Source of the DNA: Stenotrophomonas sepilia
GTDB lineage: Bacteria; Pseudomonadota; Gammaproteobacteria; Xanthomonadales; Xanthomonadaceae
Length of the DNA stretch: 64,000 bases
Direction of reading: 5' to 3'
Assembly: GCF_003244875.1 (NCBI RefSeq)
Contig: NZ_LXXZ01000033.1
Location: 88,004 to 152,003 of the forward strand
Below are positions 32,690 to 41,669 of this stretch, piece by piece (position 1 is the stretch's first letter; every line of letters begins with the position of its first letter). Made by a program: the position numbers and the translations under genes. The notes under the pieces were generated by a model that did not search any database, was not told the DNA's origin, and worked only from the letters and a program-made list of their open reading frames with translations.

Positions 32690-35485
32690 ATGAAAACGTT
32701 TACAAAGCCGCTTGTACTGTCCCTGGCCCTGTCCGCTGCACTGGCCGCTCCAGCGTGGGCCGACCCTGCCGCGTTCACCGTGCTGACCCTGGAACAGGCC
32801 CCGACCGCCGAGGCGATGCCGGCCTTGGCCGCCCAGCTGAAGACCCTGCAGGTGGACGCGGTGAGCGTGCGCCAGGTGCAGCGCGGTATTGGCCAGGTCG
32901 ATCCGCTGCAGGTGCTGGCCGACGGACTGGGTTACGAGTACCGCTTCATTGCTGCGGGCAAGGACGATGGCCAGACCCAGCGCGGCCAGGCCGTGCTGAC
33001 CCGGCTGCCGATCGCCGCTGAGTCCGGCCCGGACCAGCCGGGTCTGAACTACCTGCGCCTGGACGATGGCCGCCACACCGTGGCGGTCTATACCGATGCC
33101 GGCGCAGGTGCCGCGCAGCTGCCGGCGCTGGTCACCCGTTCGCGGCTGGGTGCACCGGCGGTGCTGCTCGGCGCAGTGGCCGGTGAATCGGCCAAGGCCG
33201 CCGGCTTCGATCCGGCGCGTGTGGCGCTGGAAGCGGATGCCAGCTATTTCAGCGACGGTTTCCAGGCCGCCAGCAGCGCGCCGTTCAAGGTGGAAGGCAG
33301 CACCCTGCGCGCCACCCTGCTGACACTGGCCTATGCCGCCGACAAGCACGGCGAAAAGCCATGGATGGACACCGCCCTCAACGCCGATGCACGCGCCGCG
33401 CTGCTGCTGAAGGCGATGACCGAGGATGAGAAGTTCCAGATGCTGCACAGCTACTTCGGGCTGGGCAAGGATGGTGGCCCACTGCCGGAAGGCGCGGTCG
33501 GTTCGGCCGGTTTCGTGCCGGGCGTGGCGCGGCTGGGCATTCCGTCGCAGCAGTCGGCCGATGCCGGCGTCGGCGTGACCAATCCGGGCGGCATCCGTCC
33601 GGGCGATTTCGCCACGGCAATGCCCTCAGGCCCATCCACCGCCTCCAGCTGGAACCGCGAAGTCGCCTTCGCAGGTGGCGCGACCATGGGCCGCGAGGCG
33701 TGGCAGCAGCGCTTCAACATCCTGCTGTCGGGCAGCGTCAACCTGCAGCGCGATCCACGCAACGGCCGCAACTTCGAATATGCCGGTGAGGACCCGCTGC
33801 TGGCCGGTTCGATGGTCGGCGCGCTGATCCAGGGCGTGCAGAGCCAGCACGTGATCTCCTCGATGAAGCACTTCGCGCTGAACGACATGGAGACCCGGCG
33901 CAACTTCCACGACGTGCGCATCGGCGAACAGGCCATGCACGAGTCGGACCTGCTGGCCTTCGAGATCGCGCTGGAGGCTGGCCGCCCGGGCGTGGCGATG
34001 TGCTCGTACAACAAGATCAACGGCACCTACGGCTGTGAGAACGGCTACCTGATGAACCAGGTGCTGAAGCAGGAATGGAAGTTCCCCGGTTTCGTGATGT
34101 CCGACTGGGGCGGCGTGCACAGCGGTTCGAAGGCGGCGCTGGCCGGCCTGGACCAGCAGTCGGCCGGTGAAGTGTTCGACGCGGCGGTGTTCTTCGACGA
34201 ACCGCTGCGTCTGGCCGTGCATGGCGGCGTGGTGCCGCAGGCGCGCCTGAATGACATGGTCACGCGCATCCTGCGCACGATGTTCCTGCACGGCAACTTC
34301 GACAACCCGCCGCAGCACCAGAAGGTGGATGCCGAGGCCGGCTTCGCCGTGGCCCAGCGCACGGTGGAAGAGGGCAGCGTGCTGCTGCGCAATGAGGGCA
34401 ACCTGCTGCCGCTGGCCGACAGCGTGAAGCGCATCGTCATCATCGGCGGCCATGCCGACAAGGGCGTGATCGGCGGCGGTGGTTCGTCGATGGTGGGCGT
34501 CACCGCCAAGGGCACCAATGCGGTGCCGGGCGTGCTGCCGACCACCTGGCCGGGCCCGGTGATCTTCCACCCGTCCTCGCCGCTGGAATCGCTGCGTGCG
34601 GCGCGCCCTGACGCAACCATCGAATATGTGGACGGCACCAATGCCGCCGCTGCGGCCAGGGCCGCCGCGCAGGCCGATGTGGCCATTGTGTTTGCCACGC
34701 AATGGGCCGCCGAATCTGTGGACCTGCCGGACATGCAGCTGCCGGACAACCAGGACGCACTGATCTCGGCGGTGGCCGCGGCAAACCCGAAGACCGTGCT
34801 GGTGCTGGAAACCAACGGCCCGGTGCGCACACCGTGGCTGGCGCAGGTGCCAGCGATGCTGCAGGCCTGGTACCCGGGCATCCGCGGCGGCGAAGGCATC
34901 GCCGCGCTGCTGACCGGCCAGGTCAATCCGTCCGGCCGCCTGCCGGTGACCTGGGTGACGGACGAATCGCAGCTGCCGCGCCCGCATATCGATGGCCTCG
35001 GCTTCAAGCCGGCCAAGCCGTTCGGTGATGTGTTCGATTTCGATATCGAAGGCGCCAACGTCGGCTACAAGTGGATGGCGGTCAAGGGCCTGACCCCGAC
35101 CTTCGCCTTTGGCCATGGCCTGTCCTACACCTCGTTCGCCTATGACAACCTGAAGGTGAGCGTGGAAGGCTCGCGCCTGGTCGCCAGCGTCGATATCCGC
35201 AATACCGGCAAGCGCGCCGGCGCCGACGTGGCCCAGCTGTACCTGAAGCTGCCGGCCGGCAGCACCACGCCGATCCGCCTGATCGGCTACGACAAGGTGA
35301 ACCTGCAGCCGGGCGAACAGCGCCGCATCCGCATCGAAGCCGAGCCGAAGACCCTGGCCCACTACGATGCACAGGCGCGGCAGTGGAAGATCGACGGTGG
35401 CACCTACCAGGTGCAGCTGTCGCGCAATGCCGCCGAGCCGCTGCAGACGGTAGATGTGCAGCTGGTGGAGCAGGTGCTGCGCTGA
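32690..35485 (+). CDS. Exported GH3 beta-glucosidase with N-terminal EEP-like domain
   Basis: A 931-residue secreted enzyme. Signal peptide 1-24 (ends PAWA). Residues about 27-190 resemble an endonuclease/exonuclease/phosphatase fold: VDAVSVRQVQ, RGQAVLTRLPI, HTVAVYTDAG and APAVLLGAVAGES match the strand order, but the catalytic Glu, His and GDxN are missing. From residue 225 it is a full GH3: N-terminal barrel with nucleophile D472 in VMSDWGG, the alpha/beta sandwich (SVLLRNEGNLLPL...) and a fibronectin III-like tail. It likely cleaves beta-glucosides or xylosides in the periplasm. ATG at 32690; upstream in-frame starts lack a signal peptide. Confidence 0.9.
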   Translation: MKTFTKPLVLSLALSAALAAPAWADPAAFTVLTLEQAPTAEAMPALAAQLKTLQVDAVSVRQVQRGIGQVDPLQVLADGLGYEYRFIAAGKDDGQTQRGQAVLTRLPIAAESGPDQPGLNYLRLDDGRHTVAVYTDAGAGAAQLPALVTRSRLGAPAVLLGAVAGESAKAAGFDPARVALEADASYFSDGFQAASSAPFKVEGSTLRATLLTLAYAADKHGEKPWMDTALNADARAALLLKAMTEDEKFQMLHSYFGLGKDGGPLPEGAVGSAGFVPGVARLGIPSQQSADAGVGVTNPGGIRPGDFATAMPSGPSTASSWNREVAFAGGATMGREAWQQRFNILLSGSVNLQRDPRNGRNFEYAGEDPLLAGSMVGALIQGVQSQHVISSMKHFALNDMETRRNFHDVRIGEQAMHESDLLAFEIALEAGRPGVAMCSYNKINGTYGCENGYLMNQVLKQEWKFPGFVMSDWGGVHSGSKAALAGLDQQSAGEVFDAAVFFDEPLRLAVHGGVVPQARLNDMVTRILRTMFLHGNFDNPPQHQKVDAEAGFAVAQRTVEEGSVLLRNEGNLLPLADSVKRIVIIGGHADKGVIGGGGSSMVGVTAKGTNAVPGVLPTTWPGPVIFHPSSPLESLRAARPDATIEYVDGTNAAAAARAAAQADVAIVFATQWAAESVDLPDMQLPDNQDALISAVAAANPKTVLVLETNGPVRTPWLAQVPAMLQAWYPGIRGGEGIAALLTGQVNPSGRLPVTWVTDESQLPRPHIDGLGFKPAKPFGDVFDFDIEGANVGYKWMAVKGLTPTFAFGHGLSYTSFAYDNLKVSVEGSRLVASVDIRNTGKRAGADVAQLYLKLPAGSTTPIRLIGYDKVNLQPGEQRRIRIEAEPKTLAHYDAQARQWKIDGGTYQVQLSRNAAEPLQTVDVQLVEQVLR

Positions 35486-35493
35486 TGCCTGAC

Positions 35494-35526
35494 GACACGG
35501 CCCGCACAGGGCCGTGTCCGTTCGTG
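35494..35526 (+). terminator. Terminator after the GH3 gene
   Basis: GACACGGCCC and GGGCCGTGTC form a 10-bp stem 9 bases past the stop, followed by a moderately T-rich stretch. Confidence 0.55.
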
Positions 35527-35534
35527 GTGTTCCT

Positions 35535-35609
35535 GTAGAGCCGAGCCCACGCTCGGCTGAAGAACGGTCAATCGAACCGACGGGCAGCCGAGCATGGACT
35601 CGGCTCTAC
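35535..35609. repeat. Inverted SMAG pair supplying the LysR stop codon
   Basis: GTAGAGCCGAGC unit at 35535-35558 faces a reverse unit at 35586-35609. The CTAC at 35606-35609 is the TAG stop of the minus-strand LysR gene. Confidence 0.85.
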
Positions 35610-36511
35610 AAAGGTGCGGTGCCGAACCACCTGCGCAGGAAATCGATCAGCTGCCGCACCTTCGGTGAAGGCTGCGAACTGTGCGGATAGACCGCGTAGA
35701 CACTCTGCTGCGGGAAGCGGTGCTGGCGCAGCACCGGGCGCAGCCGGTCCTGGGCCAGGTCGTCCTCGATCAGCCAGCGTGGCAGCACGGTGACCCCGGC
35801 GCCGGCCAAGGCGAACGCGCGCAGGCTGCTGGCACCATCCACGCGTACCACGGCGTTGCCCGGGTTGGTGGCAAACAAGGCATCGCTGCCGTCAGGTGCA
35901 ACCACCGGCACATCGGCCAGGCGCGGATAGCCCAGGCGGGGCAGGGTGCCCAGCAGTACTGGATCATCGGCAGCCTCGGCAGAGGGCAGGCGCGCCAGCA
36001 GTGACGGCGCCGCCACCGCGTACAGCGGGTGGCGCTCCAGTTCATTGGCGTGCAGGCCCGAGTCCGGCAGGCGGCCGAGGCGAATCGCCAGGTCGAAGCG
36101 TTCGGGAATGAGGTCCGCTGGCGCTGGAGAAGTTGAAAGGTGCAGCTGCAGGGCCGGGTGCTGCGCGCGGAACGCCTCCAACGCGGGAATCAGGCGTAGC
36201 TGGGCGTACTCCGGTGTGGTGGTCAGGCGCAGCACGCCCTGCAGCTGGTGCTGGTCGCGGCGCGCGGCATCGATCGCCGCCTGCGCAGCATCCAGTGCCT
36301 GCACGCAATGTTGCAGGAACTGCTCGCCGGCCTCGGTCAGGGACAGGTGGCGGGTACTGCGCAACAGCAGGGTCACGCCCAGCTCCTGCTCCAGCCGCTT
36401 CAGGTTGAAGCTGACCACCGCGCGGCTGAGGCCGAGCCGATCGGCCGCAGCGGTCAGGCTGCCGGCTTCGACCACGGCACGGAAGATATCGAAGCGATCG
36501 AGGCTGACCAT
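35606..36511 (-). CDS. LysR-family transcriptional regulator
   Basis: A 301-residue LysR protein with helix-turn-helix at 1-65 (FRAVVEAGSLTAAADRLGLSRAVVSFNLKRL) and effector domain with LIPERFDLAIRLGRL. It is divergent from the MFS transporter at 36617, with a 105-base shared gap, so it probably controls export of a compound. Its stop lies in the SMAG repeat. Confidence 0.9.
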   Translation of the reverse strand: MVSLDRFDIFRAVVEAGSLTAAADRLGLSRAVVSFNLKRLEQELGVTLLLRSTRHLSLTEAGEQFLQHCVQALDAAQAAIDAARRDQHQLQGVLRLTTTPEYAQLRLIPALEAFRAQHPALQLHLSTSPAPADLIPERFDLAIRLGRLPDSGLHANELERHPLYAVAAPSLLARLPSAEAADDPVLLGTLPRLGYPRLADVPVVAPDGSDALFATNPGNAVVRVDGASSLRAFALAGAGVTVLPRWLIEDDLAQDRLRPVLRQHRFPQQSVYAVYPHSSQPSPKVRQLIDFLRRWFGTAPL

Positions 36512-36616
36512 GGCGATTCATTGTCAAAACAGATTTGACAGTGTTGCAGCTGCCGTCGTGTTTTTCCAATGGGGTCCGGGCGGCATGCTGGCTGCTTCCT
36601 CGCTGGAGCGCCGCCG

Positions 36617-37978
36617 ATGCCGTCCCCCCGCCTGCGCCATGAGGCGATCTTCCTGCTGGTATTCGCCCTGGATCTGGTCAATATGTTCATCGCCACGGTG
36701 GCCTATCCGGCATTGGCAGCGGAGCTGCACGCCGACGTGAGCACCCTGGCCTGGGTCGGCACGGCGTACATGCTGGGCCTGAGCATGGTGATTCCGCTGG
36801 CGCCGTGGCTGGCCGCACGCTGTGGCGAGCGTCGCTTGCTGCTGGCGGCGTTGCTGTTGTTCGCGGTCGCCGCTGTGCTGGCTGGCGCAGCGCCAGGAAT
36901 CGGCTGGCTGCTCGGCTGGCGCCTGCTGCAGGGCCTGGCCGGTGGCCTGCTGATTCCCGTGGCGCAAGCCGCAGCGTACCGGCAATGCACGCCCGACCAA
37001 CGTGGCGCGCTGACCCGCCGCATCCTGCTGGTGGCGCTGCTGGTGCCAGCACTGGCGCCGGCGCTGGGCGGGCTGCTGGTGCAGTGGCTGTCCTGGCGCG
37101 GTGTGCTCTGGGCCAGCCTGCCGTTGGCGGTAGCGGTCATCGGTCTGGTGCTGGCCTGGATGCCGGCCGATGGCGCGCGCAGTGCGCCGCGCCTGCAGGC
37201 CTATGCCTTGTCCACCGCGATGCTGGCGCTGGGTGCGCTGCTGCTGGCGCTGACCTGGCTGGGCGAATCGGGACATCGCGGTGCAGGTGCCGTGTTGCTG
37301 CTGGCCGCGCTGTTGCTGGCGGCGACGCACCTGCGACATGCACGTCGGCAGGCGCAGCCACTGCTGCGCTGGTCGCTGCTGTCCCATCGCGGGCTGCGGC
37401 TGGCGATGCTGGTGTATCTCGCCGTACCAGGTGTGTTCATCGGCAGCCAACTGGTCAGTACCCTGCAATTGCACCACGCCGGTTACAGCGCGGCACGCAT
37501 CGGCGCGCTGATGCTGCCCTGGGCGCTGGCTGCGGCCATCGCGATCATGGCCAGCAAGCGCCTGCTGGCTCGCTTCGGTCCGGCCGCGGTACTGCGCGCC
37601 GGCATGCTCCTGCAGGCCAGCGGCCTGTTGTTGATGGCGCTGCTGCCGCAGCCGGCCTTCGTGCTGGCCGGATTGTTGTTCGCGTTGATGGGCGCCGGCG
37701 GCAGCCTGTGCAGCAGCACCGCGCAGACGCTGGCCTTCCATGGCGTGGAAGGTGAGGCGTTGGGCGATGCCAGTGCACTCTGGAACCTCAACCGCCAGCT
37801 CAGCTTCTGCCTCGGCACCGCCGCCATCGCACTGCTGCTGGCATTGGCCATGCAATGGCTGCCGGAACGCGCCACCAGCGTGGCGCTGGGTTTGGCCGCT
37901 GCAATGACGCTGCTGCCGATGACGCTGCTGCGCCGTCCGCAATCGATCTCTCTTTCCCAACCCGAGACAATGCAATGA
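36617..37978 (+). CDS. MFS drug/metabolite transporter (DHA2-like)
   Basis: A 453-residue major facilitator with 13-14 hydrophobic helices. It opens LVFALDLVNMFIATVAYPALAAEL, a DHA2-type helix 1, and has the motif GRLLLA-like loop (ARCGERRLLLAALLLF) and LLGWRLLQGLAGGLLIP for motif C. It exports small molecules by proton antiport. GGAG is at 36604, ATG at 36617. Its stop overlaps the next ATG by 4 bases, so the two genes are coupled. The divergent LysR gene is a probable regulator. Confidence 0.88.
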   Translation: MPSPRLRHEAIFLLVFALDLVNMFIATVAYPALAAELHADVSTLAWVGTAYMLGLSMVIPLAPWLAARCGERRLLLAALLLFAVAAVLAGAAPGIGWLLGWRLLQGLAGGLLIPVAQAAAYRQCTPDQRGALTRRILLVALLVPALAPALGGLLVQWLSWRGVLWASLPLAVAVIGLVLAWMPADGARSAPRLQAYALSTAMLALGALLLALTWLGESGHRGAGAVLLLAALLLAATHLRHARRQAQPLLRWSLLSHRGLRLAMLVYLAVPGVFIGSQLVSTLQLHHAGYSAARIGALMLPWALAAAIAIMASKRLLARFGPAAVLRAGMLLQASGLLLMALLPQPAFVLAGLLFALMGAGGSLCSSTAQTLAFHGVEGEALGDASALWNLNRQLSFCLGTAAIALLLALAMQWLPERATSVALGLAAAMTLLPMTLLRRPQSISLSQPETMQ

Positions 37979-38361
37979 TGATGACCGCAGAGAACGAGTT
38001 CCATGATCTGATCGCCAAGCTGCAGGCCTGGTTTCGTGCGGAAGCAGCCGCCAGTACGCTGGATGCGCTGATGGATCATTTCTGCACCGACTTCAGCATG
38101 GTCGGTATTGCTGGGCAGCGCCTGGACCGCGAAGCACTGGCCGGCATGTTCGCTGGCGGCCACGGTGCCCGCCCGGGCCTGCGTATCGAAGTCGATGCCC
38201 TGCAGTTCATTGCGGTGCCGGCACCGTTGGCAATGCTGCGCTACCGTGAAGGGCAGGGCGTTGCTGAAGGTGGGATGGCCTGGCGTGAAGCACTGACCGT
38301 GCTGCGGCAGGAAGACGGCCGTTGGCGTTGGCTGGCGTTGCATGAAGTAACGGCAGCCTGA
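37975..38361 (+). CDS. NTF2/SnoaL-like small protein
   Basis: A 128-residue protein: a helical N-terminus (AENEFHDLIAKLQAWFRAEAA) followed by a curved sheet (FCTDFSMVGIAGQRLDRE; LRIEVDALQFIAV; LAMLRYREGQG; WRWLALHEVTAA). This is the SnoaL/NTF2-like cone fold. No catalytic residues can be named. The 4-base overlap with the MFS gene suggests it modifies or binds the exported compound. Confidence 0.72.
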   Translation: MMMTAENEFHDLIAKLQAWFRAEAAASTLDALMDHFCTDFSMVGIAGQRLDREALAGMFAGGHGARPGLRIEVDALQFIAVPAPLAMLRYREGQGVAEGGMAWREALTVLRQEDGRWRWLALHEVTAA

Positions 38362-38365
38362 TCGG

Positions 38366-38440
38366 GTAGTGCCGGCCGCTGGCCGGCAACTTCATGATCC
38401 TGGGCGCGTTACGCGGTTGCCGGCCAGCGGCCGGCACTAC
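38366..38440. repeat. Inverted SMAG pair (GTAGTGCCGGCC type)
   Basis: Forward unit 38366-38388 and reverse unit 38417-38440, 5 bases after the small-protein stop. Confidence 0.85.
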
Positions 38441-38582
38441 CTTTCGCCGACGAGCGCAGCGGCACCGCAGGCACATGTGCCATCAGTCCTGCCCGCATCC
38501 ACCGAAGAATGCAAAGCCTGCGCACACTTCACGGCGCCAGGCAGGAGTAGGCTTGAGGCTTTCCTGCCGGGAGGGGTTGTCC

Positions 38583-40493
38583 ATGCGTGTGCGTGCCGTC
38601 GCTGTAGCCATTGCCCTTTGCCTGTCCAGCACCGTGCTGGCCGCCGATACCCCGCCGATGACCCCGGATATCAGCGGCAAGCCGTTCGTTGCCCCGGATG
38701 TCGGTCGCGACTACGACAAGCGCGTGGTGATGGTGCCGATGCGTGATGGCACCAAGCTGTACACGGTGATCGTGGTGCCCAAGGGCGCCCACAATGCGCC
38801 GATTCTGCTGACCCGGACCCCCTATGATGCTGCCGGTCGCGCCAGCCGCAGTGATTCGCCGCGCATGCGCGACCTGTTGCCGCAGGGTGACGAGGTGTTT
38901 GTCGACGGCGGCTACATCCGCGTGTTCCAGGATATCCGCGGCAAGTATGGTTCCGAGGGCGATTACGTGATGACCCGGCCGCTGCGCGGGCCGTTGAACA
39001 ACACCAAAGTCGACCATTCCACCGATGCCTGGGACACCATCGACTGGCTGGTGAAGAACGTGCCGGAGAGCAATGGCAAGGTCGGCATGCTCGGCTCGTC
39101 GTACGAGGGCTTCACCGTGGTGATGGCGCTGACCGACCCGCACCCGGCACTGAAAGTGGCCGCACCACAGAGCCCGATGGTCGATGGCTGGATGGGTGAC
39201 GACTGGCTCAACTACGGTGCGTTCCGCCAGGTCAACTTCAACTACTTCGCCATGCAGACCGAGAAGCGCGGCAAGGGTACGCCGCTGCCCAGCCTCGGCT
39301 ACGACGACTACAGCACCTTCCTGCGCATCGGCTCGGCAGGCGACTACGCGCGTTTCACCGGCGTGGACCAGTTGACCTGGTGGAAGAAGCTGGTCGAGCA
39401 TCCGGCCTATGACGGCTTCTGGCAGGGCCAGGCGCTGGACGCGGTGATGGCAAAGACACCGCTGAAGGTGCCGACCATGTGGCTGCAGGGCCTGTGGGAC
39501 CAGGAGGACATGTGGGGTGCCAACCACGCCTATCAGGCGATGGAAGGACGCGATAGCGGCAACAACCGCAATTACCTGGTGATGGGGCCGTGGCGACACA
39601 GCCAGGTGAACTACAGCGGCAGCGAACTGGGTGCGCTGAAGTTCGACGGCGATACCGCGCTGCAGTTCCGCCGCGACGTGCTCAAGCCCTTCTTTGACCA
39701 GTACCTGGTGGATGGCGCGCCGAAGGCCGATACGCCACCGGTGCTGATCTACAACACCGGCGAAAACCACTGGGACCGCTTGAAGGGCTGGCCGCGCAGC
39801 TGCGACAAGGGGTGTGCCGCCAGCAGCAAGCCGCTGTACCTGCGCGCCGGGGGCAAGCTGGCGTTCCAGGCACCGGCGGCGGGCGAGGGTGATTTCGAGG
39901 AATACGTGTCCGACCCGGCCAAGCCGGTGCCGTTCGTGCCGCGCCCGGTGCGCTTCGGTGACCGCGACATGTGGACCACCTGGCTGGTCAAGGACCAGCG
40001 CTTTGTCGATGGTCGCCCGGACGTGCTGACCTTCATCACCGAACCGCTGACCGCGCCGCTGCGCATCGGCGGCGCGCCGGTGGTGCATCTGCAGGCGTCG
40101 ACCAGTGGCACCGACAGCGACTGGGTGGTGAAGCTGATCGACGTGTATCCGGACCAGGAAGCGTCGACGCCGGAAATGGGGGGCTACGAGCTGCCGGTGT
40201 CGCTGGCGATCTTCCGTGGCCGCTACCGCGAGAGCTTCAGCGATCCGAAGCCGCTGGCCGCCAACCAGGTGCTGCCGTATCGCTTCGATCTGCCCAACGC
40301 CAACCATACGTTCCAGAAGGGCCACCGGGTGATGGTGCAGGTGCAGTCCAGCCTGTTCCCGCTGTACGACCGCAATCCGCAGACCTACGTGCCGAACATC
40401 TACCTGGCCAAGCCGGGCGATTACCAGAAGGCCACGCAGCGGGTCTGGCATAGCGCGGCGCAGGCCAGCTACATCGATCTGCCGGTGTATTGA
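38583..40493 (+). CDS. Alpha-amino acid ester hydrolase (CocE/NonD family)
   Basis: A 636-residue exported hydrolase. Signal peptide 1-20 (ends VLAAD). The sequence from TPDISGKPFVAPDVGRDY onward is very close, as I remember them, to xanthomonad alpha-amino acid ester hydrolases, which cleave and synthesise ampicillin-type beta-lactam side chains. The catalytic Ser is S173 in GSSYEGF and the His is in MGPWRHSQ; a jelly-roll domain follows. It has the X-prolyl dipeptidyl peptidase fold plus C-terminal domain. A SMAG pair precedes it. Physiological role is unknown, perhaps hydrolysis of amino acid esters or acyl peptides. Confidence 0.88.
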   Translation: MRVRAVAVAIALCLSSTVLAADTPPMTPDISGKPFVAPDVGRDYDKRVVMVPMRDGTKLYTVIVVPKGAHNAPILLTRTPYDAAGRASRSDSPRMRDLLPQGDEVFVDGGYIRVFQDIRGKYGSEGDYVMTRPLRGPLNNTKVDHSTDAWDTIDWLVKNVPESNGKVGMLGSSYEGFTVVMALTDPHPALKVAAPQSPMVDGWMGDDWLNYGAFRQVNFNYFAMQTEKRGKGTPLPSLGYDDYSTFLRIGSAGDYARFTGVDQLTWWKKLVEHPAYDGFWQGQALDAVMAKTPLKVPTMWLQGLWDQEDMWGANHAYQAMEGRDSGNNRNYLVMGPWRHSQVNYSGSELGALKFDGDTALQFRRDVLKPFFDQYLVDGAPKADTPPVLIYNTGENHWDRLKGWPRSCDKGCAASSKPLYLRAGGKLAFQAPAAGEGDFEEYVSDPAKPVPFVPRPVRFGDRDMWTTWLVKDQRFVDGRPDVLTFITEPLTAPLRIGGAPVVHLQASTSGTDSDWVVKLIDVYPDQEASTPEMGGYELPVSLAIFRGRYRESFSDPKPLAANQVLPYRFDLPNANHTFQKGHRVMVQVQSSLFPLYDRNPQTYVPNIYLAKPGDYQKATQRVWHSAAQASYIDLPVY

Positions 40494-40533
40494 GGCCCGC
40501 AGGGTGACGCCGGGCCGTGCCTGGTAGCACGTG

Positions 40534-40595
40534 GTAGTGCCGGCCGCTGGCCGGCACCCGCAATGGCGCAGGAGCGTGTCGACCAAGGTCGACAC
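40534..40595. repeat. SMAG unit plus GTGTCGACC palindrome
   Basis: GTAGTGCCGGCC unit at 40534-40557 and GTGTCGACC - AA - GGTCGACAC at 40576-40595, between the hydrolase and the convergent AraC gene. The second sequence recurs at 63944. Confidence 0.8.
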
Positions 40596-40613
40596 CTGCC
40601 AGGGCCCGGGCCT

Positions 40614-41567
40614 TCAGCCCACCTTCGAGGGGCCCGTACGCCAGCGGCTGGGGACCAGGCCGAAGCGCTTGCGGAACGCGGCGGCGAAGTTGCTGGGGTG
40701 GCGGTAGCCGCTGGCGGCGGCAGCCTGCTCGACGGTCCATCCGTTCTCGCGCAGGCCCTGTTCGGCATGGCGCATGCGCTGCTCATGCAGGTAGTCGAAC
40801 ACCGAGCTTCCATATTGCTGGGCAAAATGGCGGCGCAAGGAGCTGGGGCTCATGCAGGCCAGCTGGGCCAGTTCGATCAGGCTGTGGGCATGGCTGGGGT
40901 CGTCATGCAGATAGCTGCGCACTCGCTCCAGCCGCTCGCGCTGGCCGGCGCGCAGCGTGCGTACATGCTCGGTCTGCATATCCTCGGCCTGCAGGCCGAC
41001 GGCCAACACCTGCAGGGCCACGCCTTCGCGCCACAGCGCATCGATGTCGTCCTGCCAGGGGCTGTCGAACAATTGGGCGAGCGTCGGCAGCAAGGCATGC
41101 GGAATGGCCCAGTGGCGGCACTGCAGAGGGGAATGAAGGACCCGTTGCAGTGCCGGCAGGCGCAGCATGTCCACGTCCAGATCGGCCGGTACGCTCAAGC
41201 TGACCCCGCGCAGGTGGCTGCCACCGGGATGCAGCCCGGCCATCGACACAGGTTCATGGTGGCTGGTGGTCATGCCTGTGCCGGCGCGCAGGGTGAACCC
41301 CTTGCGACGAGGAAACTGGACATCCACTTCGCCCTGAAGCATCAGGCGGATGGTCAGGCCGGCACCGTGCACAGCGGTGGCCGTGTAGGTGAACCGGTTG
41401 TGCACGTCCGAGGCGATCAGGCCCAGGCCACCGCGCAGTGACTGTTCGTGGACGTCGCCACGCCCTGCCCATTGGTCGTCGCGCAGTTCACTCCCTTCGA
41501 TCCGGTAGTCGTAGCCATGGCGTTCGCCGAACTGGCGGTAATCAGCAAAAGTGAAATATCGGGACAT
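40614..41567 (-). CDS. AraC-family transcriptional regulator
   Basis: A 317-residue AraC protein. The N-terminal part (about 1-205) has the beta pattern of PchR-like siderophore regulators (RIEGSELRDDQW, LGLIASDVHNRFTYTATAVHGAGLTIRLML). The C-terminal HTH pair is SLIELAQLACMSPSSLRRHF and TVEQAAAASGYRHPSNFAAAFRKRFG. Start MSRYF at 41567. It is divergent from the SDR gene across a 320-base gap with an inverted repeat, the likely regulatory region. Confidence 0.85.
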   Translation of the reverse strand: MSRYFTFADYRQFGERHGYDYRIEGSELRDDQWAGRGDVHEQSLRGGLGLIASDVHNRFTYTATAVHGAGLTIRLMLQGEVDVQFPRRKGFTLRAGTGMTTSHHEPVSMAGLHPGGSHLRGVSLSVPADLDVDMLRLPALQRVLHSPLQCRHWAIPHALLPTLAQLFDSPWQDDIDALWREGVALQVLAVGLQAEDMQTEHVRTLRAGQRERLERVRSYLHDDPSHAHSLIELAQLACMSPSSLRRHFAQQYGSSVFDYLHEQRMRHAEQGLRENGWTVEQAAAASGYRHPSNFAAAFRKRFGLVPSRWRTGPSKVG

Positions 41568-41646
41568 CGCTCTGCGCAAACACAGGTTGAATTGAATGTG
41601 TCGAAGAAACTGGAAGCGTTTCCCATTGTCGCCGCGATTCGCGCGC

Positions 41647-41669
41647 TTTTGACTTCGATAAGGTCAAAA
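41647..41669. promoter_or_regulatory. Inverted repeat between AraC and SDR genes
   Basis: TTTTGAC - 9 bases - GTCAAAA, a perfect 7-bp dyad in the 320-base gap 41568-41887. A possible operator for the AraC protein or a promoter element. Nothing else in this gap is recognisable. Confidence 0.4.
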
